Shown piece after piece: positions 45,655 to 56,660 of a stretch of 64,000 bases of DNA (position 1 is its first letter; every line of letters starts with the position of its first letter). Source of the stretch: Notolepis coatsorum (taxonomy: Eukaryota; Chordata; Actinopteri; Aulopiformes; Paralepididae); contig OZ020589.1 of assembly GCA_963971535.1 (NCBI GenBank), positions 85,716,258 to 85,780,257 on the forward strand, read 5' to 3'. Under the pieces are notes generated by a model that searched no databases, had not been told where the DNA came from, and saw nothing but the letters and a program-made list of their open reading frames with translations. The position numbers and the translations under genes are program-made.

Positions 45655-46848
45655 CTATGGTGCGACCGGCCCCAGGGGGCCAATATCATGTTGCTTCATG
45701 TATTCTTCTGCGTCTTTAGGCGAGCGTAACCCGAATCTTTTACCATCTTACCCCAAGATGGAGAGAGACGCTGGGTAGCGAAGGCTGGGTTTGAGTTTTC
45801 TCCTGTAGAGTTTCTGCAGCACCTCTTTGTAAGGGGCACGTCGGGAAATGGCCTCCCTGCATAAATCCTCGTAGAAAGACACTGGTTTGTCATTAAATTT
45901 CAGTCTCCCCCATTGATTGCGTGCCTCTCTGATGATCGCGTCTCTTATTTCTGTTTTGCGCAGAGTAGCAATGATAACCCTCGTCTTGTTGCCTTTGGGG
46001 TCCCGTGTACCGATTCTATAACAATGGTCCACTAACGGCACTGTGGGGAGGATCTGTTTACCTAGAATTCCAGCTAACACTGTTGGAAATGTGTCGTCTG
46101 TGCAATTGACTAATTCATCCAATCCCACAATACGGACATTATATCTACGGTAGTGACGTTCGGTCTCGAGCCGCCTCTCCATTGCTTCCTCTTCGATGTC
46201 TTGTATTTTCTTCCAAAGCGCTTTGTCCACCTGTTGTATCTCCACCGCTAGCTCCATGAATCCATCGTGAACAGTCTTCTTGTTCTCCTCGACTTTCAAT
46301 GTGATTTCGAGCACAGTACTTTCCACTGCAGTAATATGCTCGGTTTGATTTGCGGCCGCTATTTTAACCTCTTCGAATTTATCATCGATGTGTAATTTGA
46401 AGTCGTCGATGTGTAATTTGAAAGCGTCAGCCTTGGCATCCGCCTTAACCCAGTTAACATCCGCTTTATCCATCCGATCCTTTATCAGGTTAGTCAGAGA
46501 CTTGAAATCGGGTGGTGTATCCTCCCTGCCTGTATCAGTTGGGGTTGTAGGAGCGTTGGGAGTCACGGCGGTGTTGTCGGATATTTTCTTCTCAATTTCC
46601 ACTGCTTTCTCTTTCACGGAGCTCGTCCCCGCCGGTGCCGTTATATTGTCGTCTGATGTCTCCCTCTCGGGGCAAGTCGTCATCGGGCCCGTTATATTAT
46701 CAGCTACTGTCTCCCCAACGGGGCAAGTCAACATCGGTGCCGTTGTACTGGCCGCTGCTGCATCCCTCGCTGAGTGTGTCACAGCCTGATCCGTTGTACT
46801 GTCTACTCCGTGTTTCTTTCCAGTCTCTTTCTTTTCCTTAGGTCCCAT
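45655..46848 (-). pseudogene. L1 ORF1 (RNA-binding chaperone), one premature stop
   Basis: Starts MGPKEKKETGKKHG. A low-complexity acidic/Thr-rich N-terminus is followed by a coiled-coil-like stretch (about residues 120-230) and the ORF1 RNA-binding domain with RRYNVRIVGLDE, then the C-terminal domain with VDHCYRIG, KTRVIIATLRKTEIRDAI and FYEDLC. A TAA at 45748-45750 interrupts after RYPASLSILG. The same frame continues DGKRFGLRSPKDAEEYMKQH to a second stop at 45655-45657, which shows the original protein was about 397 residues. ORF1 coats LINE RNA. Confidence 0.88.
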
Positions 46849-47021
46849 GTTGAATCTTTATTTCTTTTGATATAGTTAGTAGAAGGTCTTATTTAATATA
46901 TACGATGAGGTTTAAACTCATTAGTGTTGTGCAAATAAGGTTTTGAAGCGAAATTAACCTTGACGGGAGCGGAGCATTGACCAAACGTGTCTGCTACATG
47001 TCGTTCTCAAACCGGAAGTCC

Positions 47022-47036
47022 GATTTATTCTACTTT
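47022..47036. repeat. Target-site duplication of the L1 element (right)
   Basis: GATTTATTCTACTTT. Confidence 0.85.
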
Positions 47037-47165
47037 ATACTTTTAGTACATGCATGAGTCTGGTCTCTTTTGAAAAGTAACATTCTGACGTATCTTCCAC
47101 AACAGAAGAATCACTCTGAGTGCTAATGTAATAGAGTTACAGAGGTTTGAACACACTGAAATAAA
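47031..47165 (+). repeat. Dispersed repeat shared with 51723-51850
   Basis: TACTTTATACTT, GCATGAGTCTGGTCTCTTTT and AGTGCTAATGTAATAGAGT occur in the same order at both sites. The family is unknown. Confidence 0.65.
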
Positions 47166-47258
47166 AGTTGTGTTTACTCACATCTTTGTTTACTTGTTGC
47201 CAGATGCCTGTTTTTGGGTTCCAGCTGAGAGGTAGGAGCTGGAAAACATAAACAATCC

Positions 47259-47400
47259 ATGCTTAACAGTCTGGGCTTTTTCTGTTGCTTCCCTCAGACT
47301 TTAGACCAATCTCCCATCTCCAAGTCCTGTCCCACTATTGAGACATTTAAATCACATCTAAAGATCCACCTTTGTCTCTTGCTTATAGTGCAGTTTGAGG
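47259..47400 (+). pseudogene. LINE C-terminal remnant
   Basis: The reading DQSPISKSCPTIETFKSHLK resembles the end of L2-type RT proteins (TFKxHLKTHLF). Only a short stretch survives. Confidence 0.4.
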
Positions 47401-47524
47401 TTGCCTTGTTTTATTCCTATCTTATTATTATATATATTGTGTACTGTACTCTATTGACTTTGTACTGTTTTCTTGGCACATGTTATACAGAGGTGATTGT
47501 TTTGTCTTGTTATTGCTTATTGCT

Positions 47525-47623
47525 ATGGATTTCTATTTTTAGAAACAAGGCTTGTTTCTCCTTTAATTTTAAAAAGAAGCTTGCCGCTGCTACTTTTTTA
47601 CCGGTACTCGATTATGGTGACAT
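47525..47623 (+). pseudogene. Decayed LINE RT, part 1
   Basis: Reads FRNKACFSFNFKKKLAAATF then LPVLDYGD, a segment downstream of the catalytic core in a fish non-LTR RT. It stops at the hAT-like insertion and continues at 48889. Confidence 0.65.
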
Positions 47624-47948
47624 CAGTAGCGGCCGCTGGCGCTGGTGCCTTGTGGGTCGCAGTTCACGTTAATAGGTCGAGTTGAAAATGTAATGCTCTG
47701 AGATGCTCTGGAGCAATCTCTCTCTGTCTCTCGGATCAATCAAATCAAATAATTAACACATGTATGTTGTCATTTTAAACAACTCACCATTCATTCATTA
47801 TGCATCAGCAGCAGCTAAATTAATGTTATAGTTCACAACACAGCAGCGCGTTTTGAATCGCTAGCCTATTAATTATCGTCTCAGCAAGCACAGTCAATAC
47901 TTTTTTCCGTAGCCGCATTTCGCGGAGACAGCTGTGTATAGCGAGAGA

Positions 47949-47953
47949 GAGAG

Positions 47954-47998
<45 letters not shown>
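47949..47998. repeat. (GA)n microsatellite
   Basis: GA dinucleotides with one GCGA variant. Confidence 0.95.
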
Positions 47999-48000
<2 letters not shown>

Positions 48001-48189
48001 CACTGTTTAGTTGAAACGTCCAGGGCAGGAGAGCTTGATAAACGTGTATAATCCACTGTTGATGTATTCCAGACCACTGTCCACTGTCTCCAGACTGCAT
48101 CCGCCATATAGCTTGTTAGCCAAGTGTTAGCTTGTTAGCACAACACAAGTACATTTCTTTGTCCATTTTTCCGCGTCGAACAGACTGCA

Positions 48190-48310
48190 AACTACCTGGC
48201 GTTCTATCGCCATGCTCTAAGACAAACTCTAACCTTAACCAACTTTGAAAGAGTGCCTAAGCTTAACCGTCTAAAGAACTTGCAGTCACGCTCTAAGACA
48301 AACAGAAACA
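48190..48310 (-). repeat. tRNA-like/GGTTAAGG block, decayed copy 3
   Basis: On the minus strand GGTTAAGGTTAGAGTTTGTC, TTAGAGCATGGCGATAG and GGCACTC-type words match the tail of copies 1 and 2. The head is not recognisable. Confidence 0.6.
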
Positions 48311-48888
48311 GCTGCATCTCACAACAACACAACTACCAACCTAGGAATAAGCTAGAATTGGAACGTTAGAAATTGGATTCGGCCAATCAGAGATCGTCTC
48401 TGCGAAATTCTGCTACGGAAAAAAATACTGGCGTCGGCCAATCAGAGAGCGTCTCCGCGAAATGCGGCTACAGAAATTCTTGACGCTACTGCCTAGACCG
48501 CTTCAAATCGCGCCCGGATTCCAACATAATAGTCATATTTCAACGCACAATGCGTTACGCACTGATTGGCTTCGACGGATACAGCGATCAAACCGTGACG
48601 CGCACTCAGAGCGCTATTGCGTCTAGCCCGGGCCGAGAAAAAAAAAATAAAAATAAGTGATGTCACTTCCTGTTCAAGAAAACGAGTATTTTTTTATTTT
48701 ATATAATAACGTTATATTGTGCATTGGAAACACAAACATACTTAAAATGAGTAAATATTATTAATTTTAAACATGTTTATATTATTTATAGGGCTATAAA
48801 ACAAAAAACTAAAACATTATTTTTCTTGTTCTCTCATATAAGCAGGGGGGGCGGCGCCCGAGCGCCCCTAGTGGTAGAGCCGCCACTG

Positions 48889-49251
48889 GGTGACATGTTG
48901 TATATGAATGCCTGTTCTACCTCGTTGTTTATGCTGGATGCCACTTATCATTGTGCGCTAAGATTCATTACTGGCTGTAGATTTCTCACTCATCTCTAGA
49001 TTTTGTACAAGAAGGTATAGGTAGGCTTCATCATTGGTACATCTCCCTCTATAAAGCATTACTTGGACTGTTACCTCTATATCTCTTTACACACCTTACA
49101 GTTGTGTCAAACTCTTCCTACAGCTTGCGTTCTCAGGACTTTCTATCCACCTCAGTCCCACAAGTTTGCACTGAGGGTACTCTGTGTACTTTTTGTGTAC
49201 TCTGCTCCGTTTACCTGGAATGGACTTCAAAAATCTCTTAAACTCCAGGCT
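48889..49251 (+). pseudogene. Decayed LINE RT, part 2
   Basis: Reads GDMLYMNACSTSLFMLDATY, HCALRFITGCRFLTHL, then LHHWYISLYKALLGLLPLYL and SYSLRSQDFLSTSVPQ with stops and shifts. This is the C-terminal region of the LINE protein begun at 47525. It is interrupted again at 49252. Confidence 0.7.
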
Positions 49252-50646
49252 GGGCCCTCATGCATCAACGTGTTCTACGCACAGATCTGTGCTTACCCTG
49301 TGCGTACGATCATTTCTAAGCAAAGAGTGGGATTCATCAATTTGAACTTGAACTTGACTTCGTGCTTACATCTACGCACATTTCAGACCTGGCGTACCTA
49401 GCGCCCAGTGGTAGAATATATTATTACAACAAGGAAATGAGCTTCTGTGCATAATAACACTGGCACGTTCTGTACGAACCGTAGTTCATTATAGTTCATT
49501 GTAAAATAGCAACAGTAGTGTAATTATGGTCAAAACCCTATAAATAGCATTTGGAATAATAGATCTTTCTCTCAGAATGAATGCAGCATGGTTTATATAG
49601 CGTTATCGGAATATACAGGGTGTAGGCTACTGACTGACTGCGCACCGCAGAAACACGGGAACGTTTTGATTATATTTAAAAGGCTTTACGTTAAACGAAA
49701 CAAGTGGAACTTCGAAGCTGTAAGCAGAATACAAGTCATATGAATATAGTGTTCTTCCCCCTTTTTACTGTATAAGAAAGAATAGAAAACGCATTGCAAT
49801 GACACTATAGTGGACAGACTATGTATATGATGGAATTCAAGTTCATGTATTGAAAGGCAGGATACAACATGCAGTGAGATTCATTGTTCTTGTACATGCT
49901 CTCGTATTATATTGTTTATATAGGCTACCCAATACTGACATCAAAATAGATTGTAGTATGCCTCTAGAAATCATATGCAGCAGGTAGAAAATTGACGGGA
50001 GATCCATCGCGATTTGGAATAGAATTGATGAGAACTTTAATCCGTGGGTATTAATCAAACAACACGGGAAAAGGCAGTCATATTCCAGCGCGGTCTTTAT
50101 TAGCCGACAACAAAATAGATGCCTCTAAAAATCATATAGCCAATCGAACACAACTAATAAAGGCATTCATACAGCACGGTTATAATGACACACAACCAAC
50201 GCCAAACAGTGGTCAACGAACGGTCTTTATTAGTATTTTGAGCTGTCCAGGCAGAATTGCAGCAATGGTTTTAGGGAGCCGTTGATATCTGACATCACCG
50301 TTTACAAGTCCGCCTTTTATTTATCCCATAAATCATAATACGCGATAGTGTCTTCTTGGTTCGACAGCAGTGAATTCTCCGTGGAGTTTCTCGGAGTCCC
50401 GCTCGGGTCGGTCCATTATTTCACATCCCATGGGGGGTGTTTCCTCATTTTCATGACCATATATGGATAATCATGCACGAGCATTGACGGTAGAACAAAG
50501 TGGTATTCATCAACACGGAGGACCATAGAGCCTGCGTACGCACGTGTGATGAATGCCGACTTCCCTGTGCGTACGCTAGTTCTACATTCCGTGCTTACGT
50601 GTGGAAGTAGGTCAAGTTCAAAGTCCACGTTGATGCATGAGGGCCC
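49252..50646. mobile_element. TIR DNA transposon, non-autonomous, superfamily unassigned (1,395 bp)
   Basis: Perfect 21-bp terminal inverted repeats starting GGGCCCTCATGCATCAACGT (49252 and, inverted, ending 50646). The flanks AGGCT (49247-49251 and 50647-50651) look like a 5-bp duplication. TGCGTACG-type words recur in the subterminal parts. CGGTCTTTATTAG and ATGCCTCTA.AAATCATAT occur twice inside. No transposase. Confidence 0.82.
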
Positions 50647-50885
50647 AGGCTTTTATTACTTTGCACAGTTTTAAAACACTAATTACTGACTTTTTAATGG
50701 CCGATATGGGAGTATGCAAATGCTTCTCAGGTTAAGCATTTGCTCTCCCGGCCTGCTGCTTGCTTTATCAGTTTGTCCTTTGTCTTTTACTGTCCTGTAT
50801 GTTTGTTTGTTTTGTTTTTTTGTCAGGTGTTTTTGAGCTCAAGTGTCTTACCTGGTGAAATAAAGGTTAAATAAAATGTAAAGAA
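50647..50885 (+). pseudogene. Decayed LINE, part 3 and 3' end
   Basis: Rejoins the frame (ITLHSFKTLITDFLMADMG) and ends with CTGGTGAAATAAAGGTTAAA, a typical LINE 3' end. Confidence 0.65.
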
Positions 50886-51077
50886 TTATAATAAATTTAC
50901 TGGAAGGCACTTTGGCTCAACTCCTGTTGTTTTTAAATGTGCTACAGTATATCAATAATGTGACCTGACTTTACTGGAAGTACAGGTAGAACAAACTAGA
51001 CGCAGATGCTTCTATGCTCACAGAACGTGAGGTATTTTCTGCAACAATGGAAAACAAACATGCAGCCACCTAGACCA

Positions 51078-51645
51078 CCAATAGTGGTGGAAGAAGTACA
51101 CAGTTCCTTTACTTAAGTAAAAGTAGAAATAATCTGATAAATGAGTACTCTGGTAAATGTAGAAGACCTCCATTCAAATTATACTTAAGTAAAGGTAGAG
51201 AAGTATTACTATTGAATGTACTTCTAGTACTATCTAAAGTAAAAGTACACATTATACATGACGTTTGTGTATCCATTGATCTCTATATGTTATGTTAAAG
51301 TGGTATGTGGTCCAGTTATGCTGCTCTGATTAAAGGTAATGTTAAAGTGGTATGTGGTCCAGTTATGCTGCTCTGATTAAACGTTATGTTAAAGTGGTAT
51401 GTGGTCCAGTTATGCTGCTCTGATTACGTCATCTTGAAGTTGACAGGCTTCAAATGTGAAAGTATATAATCTTCATACAATTTTTATTTTGTATATATCA
51501 TGTTTTCTATGCAAAATCCTTTTCTTCAAAGTAACTAGTAACTGATGTGTTCAGATAAATGTAGTGGATTAAAAGGTACAACTCACATAAAGTACAAGTA
51601 GCTTGAAAATGTACTTAAGTAAGAATACTTAGTTACTTTTCCTCT
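51078..51645 (+). mobile_element. MITE of the 22357 family, triple-unit copy
   Basis: Starts AGTGGTGGAAGAAGTACACAG and ends near TACTTAGTTACTTTTCC. The central unit GTTAAAGTGGTATGTGGTCC through GCTGCTCTGATTA is present three times in tandem (51290-51430, about 52-bp period). No target duplication found. The right terminus is degraded. Confidence 0.85.
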
Positions 51646-51722
51646 TAACCTGCAATGAGTCTCCTGGCAATTTTAGTTTTCGTTTTTGAGGACTGCATAC
51701 TTTTTTTGCAAAACAAAACAAC

Positions 51723-51850
51723 ATACTTTATACTTATAGCACATGCATGAGCCTGGTCTCTTTTGAAAGATGACATTCTGAAGGTTCTGATTCCAGAAAA
51801 TAAATTCACTTTTAGTGCTAATGTAATAGAGTAACATAGGTCTGAACTTG
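51723..51850 (+). repeat. Dispersed repeat shared with 47031-47165
   Basis: The same ordered blocks as at 47031-47165, with moderate divergence. Confidence 0.65.
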
Positions 51851-51879
51851 AGTTGTAGAAAAACTTGTTACTCAAGTTA

Positions 51880-51995
51880 TTTTTTTTGTATCCACTTTTT
51901 CTCCTCCTATTTTTCTTGTATTTTCCTCCCATCCCAATTTAGTCGTTATGCAAATTCCCCCCTACCCTTCCTGGTCGTTGCACGTGTAGCGGGGG
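51880..51995 (-). mobile_element. SINE 3' fragment
   Basis: T-rich start, then TTTAGTCGTTATGCAAATTC and CCTTCCTGGTCGTTGCACG match the body of the SINE at 8138-8606. The head is missing. Confidence 0.75.
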
Positions 51996-51999
51996 TAAG

Positions 52000-52520
52000 T
52001 ATGCCCGCCCTTGTAGGGGTTAATATGGTGTGTTCTTACCTTGGAAGATTCAGACAATGAAAGGAGCAATTAGCCTCACTACCTACGTGTGTAAGTATGT
52101 TTGTAACTATCCTGCTCTACTCTACAGTTAGTATGAATATAAATGGATTTGGTGAGGTGGGCTTCAGGATTTAACTCAGACACAGTGGCAACCTGAAGTA
52201 TATAGTTATGCTCAACTCTCAACCAGGCACGCGGGAACTATAAAACGGCAGGGGGTGCTGGGGGGTCGCCAGATGATTTTTTTTTTTTTTTTTTTTTTTG
52301 CGGTCAGGCCACTGAACTTAGAAGCAGGCCAGGCCAGTGTTTCTATTTGCACCAGCGCAATAGTTAGATAACCTAGGTGGGGAACAACCAGGAGATCACT
52401 GCAACTCACACAAGTTGGAGAACTATCTCTCTCTCTCTCTCTCTCTCTTGCTCTCACACACACACAAAGGGAGCCGCATGTGATTGGTGGAGGCGGGATC
52501 CTTACAAAAAACTGCTAATC
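52000..52520. other. Spacer with T21 and (CT)n runs
   Basis: T run at 52278-52298 and (CT)n at 52427-52448. AGGCCACTGAAC and related words look like hAT-MITE debris. No gene. Confidence 0.4.
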
Positions 52521-52805
52521 ATTGACACATGCTAGCCTGTAATAATCCCCCCCAGAAAAATGTACTTTGCATTTGATATATTGCAAATATATGCCATCAC
52601 ACACACTGGCATTTAAAGGGTTAGAATTATAAAATGAATATGTGGTGTTATGATCAGGGCTGAAGTTGAATAAAATATTGTATTTATCAATTACAAAAAA
52701 CTGAAAATCCATAAAAATCTGTGTTGTTGCTAATCATACATATGCTAGCCTGTTTTTTAACAATAAGTTGTGATGCCATCACAAACACTGGCATTTAAAG
52801 GGTAC
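52520..52805. repeat. Direct duplication, about 190-bp period
   Basis: GCTAGCCTGT ... ATGCCATCACACACACTGGC and TTTAAAGGGT occur twice in order (about 52529-52620 and 52744-52800), with divergence. Confidence 0.6.
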
Positions 52806-52955
52806 AAATAAAAAAAATGCCTGCACCAGAATGCAGGAAATTAAGTCTTTGTAACAAAAAAAAATCCTGGTGGGGGACCCCCAGACCCCCTGCTTAAAAA
52901 GTGGCCTGACTGGGGCTATATTTCCTGGCCTGAATGATTTCCCCAGTCCGGCCCT

Positions 52956-53113
52956 GGTTAAAAGCCTCCAATGCTTATTAGTGTGTGTGCGTTTGAACGT
53001 TTGCATGTTTCAACCATACATTTCCATTTAAAATAATTTAAATAATAGTGGGGGTCGCGGCTCTCTGACACAGTTTTTTTTGGGTCGCGGCCTGAAAAGT
53101 TTGGGAACCCCTG
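52956..53113 (-). mobile_element. hAT-type MITE end fragments
   Basis: CAGGGGTTCCCAAACTTTTC (minus strand, starting 53113) and CAGGGCCGGACTGGGG (minus, near 52957) are both typical hAT-MITE starts. They have inserted into or beside the transposase remnant. Their other ends are not located. Confidence 0.6.
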
Positions 53114-53129
53114 GTCTAGCCTGTACCCC

Positions 53130-53729
53130 CCAGACATGTTGCTGGCCCCGTCAAAACAGTATCCTATCAGCCTCTCCATGGGCAGGTCGAGGCGTAAAAG
53201 TATTTTATACACAAAAACAGCGTCTCGGCTGTTGTGTCTGGGCCGGGCATTGTAAAAACCCCAAAAGAAGTTCTGAGCTTCCAAGTTGTCATCGGCTAAC
53301 TGTATATTACACGAGAATTGTTATTTTCCAGTGAGTGACATCAGTGGTTCCGTCAGCGCTCAAGCCAAAGATTGGGCTTTTGGATGCTTTGCCTCTAATT
53401 TGTCGCTGAATATCATGGGCAAGCAGCTGTAAGATTTCGTTTTGGATGTTGTTGGACATCCAGTTGTCTCTCTTTTGGAGCCAATTCTTCAACTCGGGAT
53501 CAGACTCGGTGCGCACTCTTTCCATCATGAGCTGCCATAACACCCCATCCCTATTTGCATCACCCCTCAGTGGAAGCCCCTGGCGCCCGAGGGGGGGTAT
53601 AGGGGAACAGACTCAGTTAACTCTTGTCGTCCTGTCGTCTCTGTCTCTCTCTGAAGTGGGACTGTCACTGGGACCGGCGGGACGTTTCGAAAATAAATCT
53701 GATATTTTTCTTTTCTGCGAGTGAGACAT
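53130..53729 (-). pseudogene. hAT-superfamily transposase, N-terminal remnant
   Basis: Begins MSHSQKRKISDLFSKRPAG at 53729, with a stop after TTRVN. It resumes in another frame with RQGLPLRGDANRDGVLWQLM, NWLQKRDNWMSNNIQNEI and SPIFGLSADGTTDVTHW, and, after a further break, AQNFFWGFYNA, ILLRLDLPMERLIGYCFDGA and SNMSG. These blocks match the DUF4371-type hAT transposases (ZMYM/SCAN-like family). The catalytic region downstream is lost where a CAGGGGTTCCC MITE begins. It would have catalysed cut-and-paste movement of hAT DNA but is not functional. Confidence 0.82.
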
Positions 53730-53759
53730 TCTGTGCTAGCAAAGTCTGACTACTAGCTC

Positions 53760-54490
53760 AAATCGACTGACTGCGCAAGCACTGTATCACAGTAGCTCAG
53801 TGGTTCGTGGCGCGTGGGAAGGGCGGGAGACGGGAGGTGAATACAATTAGTTGTTTCACGTGTCATTCAATCAGTCTGTGACAGTCTGTCATCACTCGAA
53901 AATCTACTCGTTTTACATGTATGATTGTGTACATACAGTAGTGTAATGAATGAATGAAAACTTTATTTAACAGATTGGAGAATGGCTACAATACAGTACG
54001 GCTCAATACACACAATATTAAAATGGTGACATGCTTTGAGCAGGATAAACTTATAATATACAGTGTTACAGTTATACAGTTACAGTATACAAATATATAA
54101 ATACTGTGCTGCAGAACCCCCCGCACCCCCCCCTTCCCGCGTCCCTGCTCTCAACAGTCTTAGCTGGAACATAAATCCTCCCTCCCCAATCTAACAAGAT
54201 AGGTGAGGCGCCCCTACTCCAAAGTAAACCATTACTAAAGAAACACCTGAGAAGTTAATTCAATTTGTTACTCAGAACGAATATTTATTTTGAGGAAGAG
54301 AAATATTATCTTTCTCTCAGTCCTTGGTTCTGCTAGATATCTCTTTCCTTTAGGGACAATTATCCCAAACAACACAATAATACACTTTTCACAATAACAA
54401 CATTGTCTTCACTTCACAATATAACCAATACCCAATCTATTAGTTATTACCTCTTCTTCAAAGGATTCACAGTCTACATTTCTATATATC
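53760..54490. other. Spacer, no recognised feature
   Basis: About 730 bp with a C-rich run near 54117-54135. No coding pattern. Confidence 0.4.
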
Positions 54491-54494
54491 CCAA

Positions 54495-54850
54495 TATTAT
54501 GACAGTTCACCTGTAACAGTTACATATAATTATGGCAGTTCACTTATGATAGTTGCATATGATTATGACAGCTCACTTATAATAGTTGCAATTACCTCAC
54601 AACAAAAGCTCTCTTATAACTTCCAAGAGAGAGTATTCACTCTGGATATAAACGGGATATAATATATTATGTCACCCACTAAGGGTTAACGCATTACTTC
54701 AGTCTTCTACAACTGACATGGGCTTAACTATCACTTTAACACAATACCTAAATTGGTTACAACTGGAAAAGGTTTGGTACAATCAATTATTACTTTAACA
54801 CAATGTCTCAGTTGGTTACAACTGAAAGGGGTTTGATACAATTACCACTC
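54495..54850. repeat. Two short degenerate tandem repeats
   Basis: CAGTTCAC.T.TAA.AGTT.CATAT-like units of about 40 bp repeat three times (54500-54595). A unit of about 70 bp with ACTTTAACACAAT and TTGGTTACAACTG repeats twice (54730-54840). Confidence 0.65.
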
Positions 54851-54965
54851 CTGTAGACTGCATACGGGATGAGCTGAGTCGCTGGAAGATGTCTTCTGAT
54901 GGCAGGGTAACGTTCTTTCTCTAATGTTCTAAATAATGCGTGTGACTGCTTGGTCACTGAGCATG

Positions 54966-55095
54966 TGCGTATGTTTTAATCTGTTTGTGTGTGCGTGTAT
55001 TCCAGTCTGTTTGTGTGTGGGATAGTGTGTGTGTGCGTGTATTCCAGTCTGTTTGTGTGTGGTATAGTGTGTGTGTGTGTGTGTGTGTGTTAAAC
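54966..55095. repeat. TG-rich minisatellite
   Basis: Units of about 45 bp with GTGTATTCCAGTCTGTTTGT separated by TG runs. Confidence 0.8.
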
Positions 55096-55780
55096 TGTTG
55101 ATGGACACCAGCCGGTCTCCCTCAGATCCTGGGACTACCTGGACAGCAGGCACCACGTCTTCTTCAATTCAGAACGAATGCACAATTCAGTTTTTGCTGA
55201 GGTTGTCTTTCATCTTATGTACTCGATACGATAGGAACATCAACGAATACCACCGCAATAACGCACTCACTGGTATTTACTGCGCATGCTGTTCAAGGTG
55301 CGAAGCTACATTTCACGTTAACACTTCACATACTGACAGAAAGTATCGGCGGTAGCTACTGACTTTTAGCTTATTAAAAGTCCATCAAAACTCTCACAGA
55401 ATATTCATCTGCTTCTTTCTTCAACAATGTCATTCACTTTCTTGAAACTCACCGCACTGACGAAGCCTCTTTCGCTCTCAGTCGAATGTTACTTTTCAGA
55501 AACCAACACCGCCATTGTCGTGGTTAGCATGATATTCACAAGGGTACTTGTCACATAAAACTCACATTACGATAACAATGCGACCACACACGGTTATTAG
55601 ACTGTCCATTCTAATGTCCGTTACTTCTTTTTAGAAGTTGTGTTGGCTTAACGTCAACTTCTAGTAGTTTTGTGAAGAGACGTATTCTCCGTGCCTCTCT
55701 CATGGGCAACGTCTTATTCCAACATCCCGTCTTGGTCCAACATGCCTGGACACGCCTGTCACTGTGGGACTCCACTCACA
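55096..55780. other. Spacer, no recognised feature
   Basis: No repeat family or domain identified. Confidence 0.4.
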
Positions 55781-55782
55781 TA

Positions 55783-55895
55783 CTCCAGTATGATGACCAG
55801 CCAAGCCGGAGGCACCGCTGACAGCTGGATTCGATACCAGTGTCTCTGTGGTGGTAGACAGACGCTTAGTCCGCTGCGCTACTTGGCAGCCTTTA
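55783..55895 (-). mobile_element. SINE tRNA-like head fragment
   Basis: The minus strand reads GGCTGCCAAGTAGCGCAGCG (A-box side) and GGTATCGAATCCAGCTGTCA (B-box side), then CCGGCTTGGCTGGTC, paralleling the head of the SINE at 8138-8606. The body is mostly missing. Confidence 0.75.
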
Positions 55896-55899
55896 CTCA

Positions 55900-56660
55900 A
55901 GTTTTTCTGTAGTAGTTAGTAGTCCAGAGGTAGTATTTCCCCAGAAGGTGGTATGGCTTACAAATCCATACAGACCCATAGCCTGAAGCCTTATGTAGTA
56001 CATGTCCAAATTTCATAAAGATCCATTGAGAAATGAGTGATTAGGAGGGATTTTGGTAAACTGTGTACAAACGAAAAACTCAGTTTTCTCATAGACTTCA
56101 ATTCATTCGGCTGTTTTTCTCTTCCTGTTTTCGCTCGTTCGTTTTTATTTATTTTTAGATTCATACATCCCCACGTGGGTTATCATTGGAAAGTCACACT
56201 CATTGGCTACAACCCTCCACAATAATTTTCGAGATCGGATCTAGATTGACGGAACTACTGCGCCAAGAGTCTGGAGTGGTATTTTGCGCAATACCGTGTA
56301 CTTTGCACAAGCCTCAAATACCGGCATGTAACTCGAGAACTGTTGAGCGGATTTTGTCGGATTTTGTCGCTATCGACAGGCAACAAATAAGCCTTCAATT
56401 CGATATATATATTGTATTACAAAATATGCACACCCGAGCCACTAGGGGTGGGTGCCGTGCCAGTGGGCAAATCGTCCTAAAAACTTCCCATATGCGGGTC
56501 GGCGCATGCTAAGAGGTTACTTTCCACTGACCACAAAGAAACCAAGAATTCACTCGACAAAAGGTTTGCATGTAAAAAATAAAAGATTGCACACAGAGGC
56601 AACGGAGCAAAGAGGCTTTGGGGAAATGTATTGAAGACACCAAGACAGTACCGCTTGCAG
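55900..56660. other. Spacer, no recognised feature
   Basis: Short frames only. GCATGTAACTCGAGAACTG near 56324 and similar text may be part of an old dispersed repeat. Confidence 0.35.

Larger units (their letters stand above)
37771..47021 (-). mobile_element. Full-length L1-clade LINE with nested composite
   Basis: Minus strand: 5' end near 47021, ORF1 46848-45655, a 1.07 kb spacer, ORF2 44584-40866, a 3' region to 40820, a nested insertion (37977-40815), then the remaining 3' region and T-rich tail ending at 37771. A 15-bp duplication (37756-37770 and 47022-47036) brackets the whole and shows the nested material arrived after, or within, the L1 copy. ORF2 keeps L1/Tx1-type endonuclease and RT motifs. 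All ORFs are broken. Confidence 0.87.
47624..48888. mobile_element. hAT-like non-autonomous transposon (1,265 bp)
   Basis: Left end CAGTAGCGGCCGCTGG, right end inverse GAGCCGCCACTG, with a perfect 8-bp duplication GGTGACAT (47616-47623 and 48889-48896). Removing it rejoins the LINE frame. It contains a (GA)n run (47949-47998) and a decayed inverse copy of the GGTTAAGG block (48190-48310). No transposase. Confidence 0.93.
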
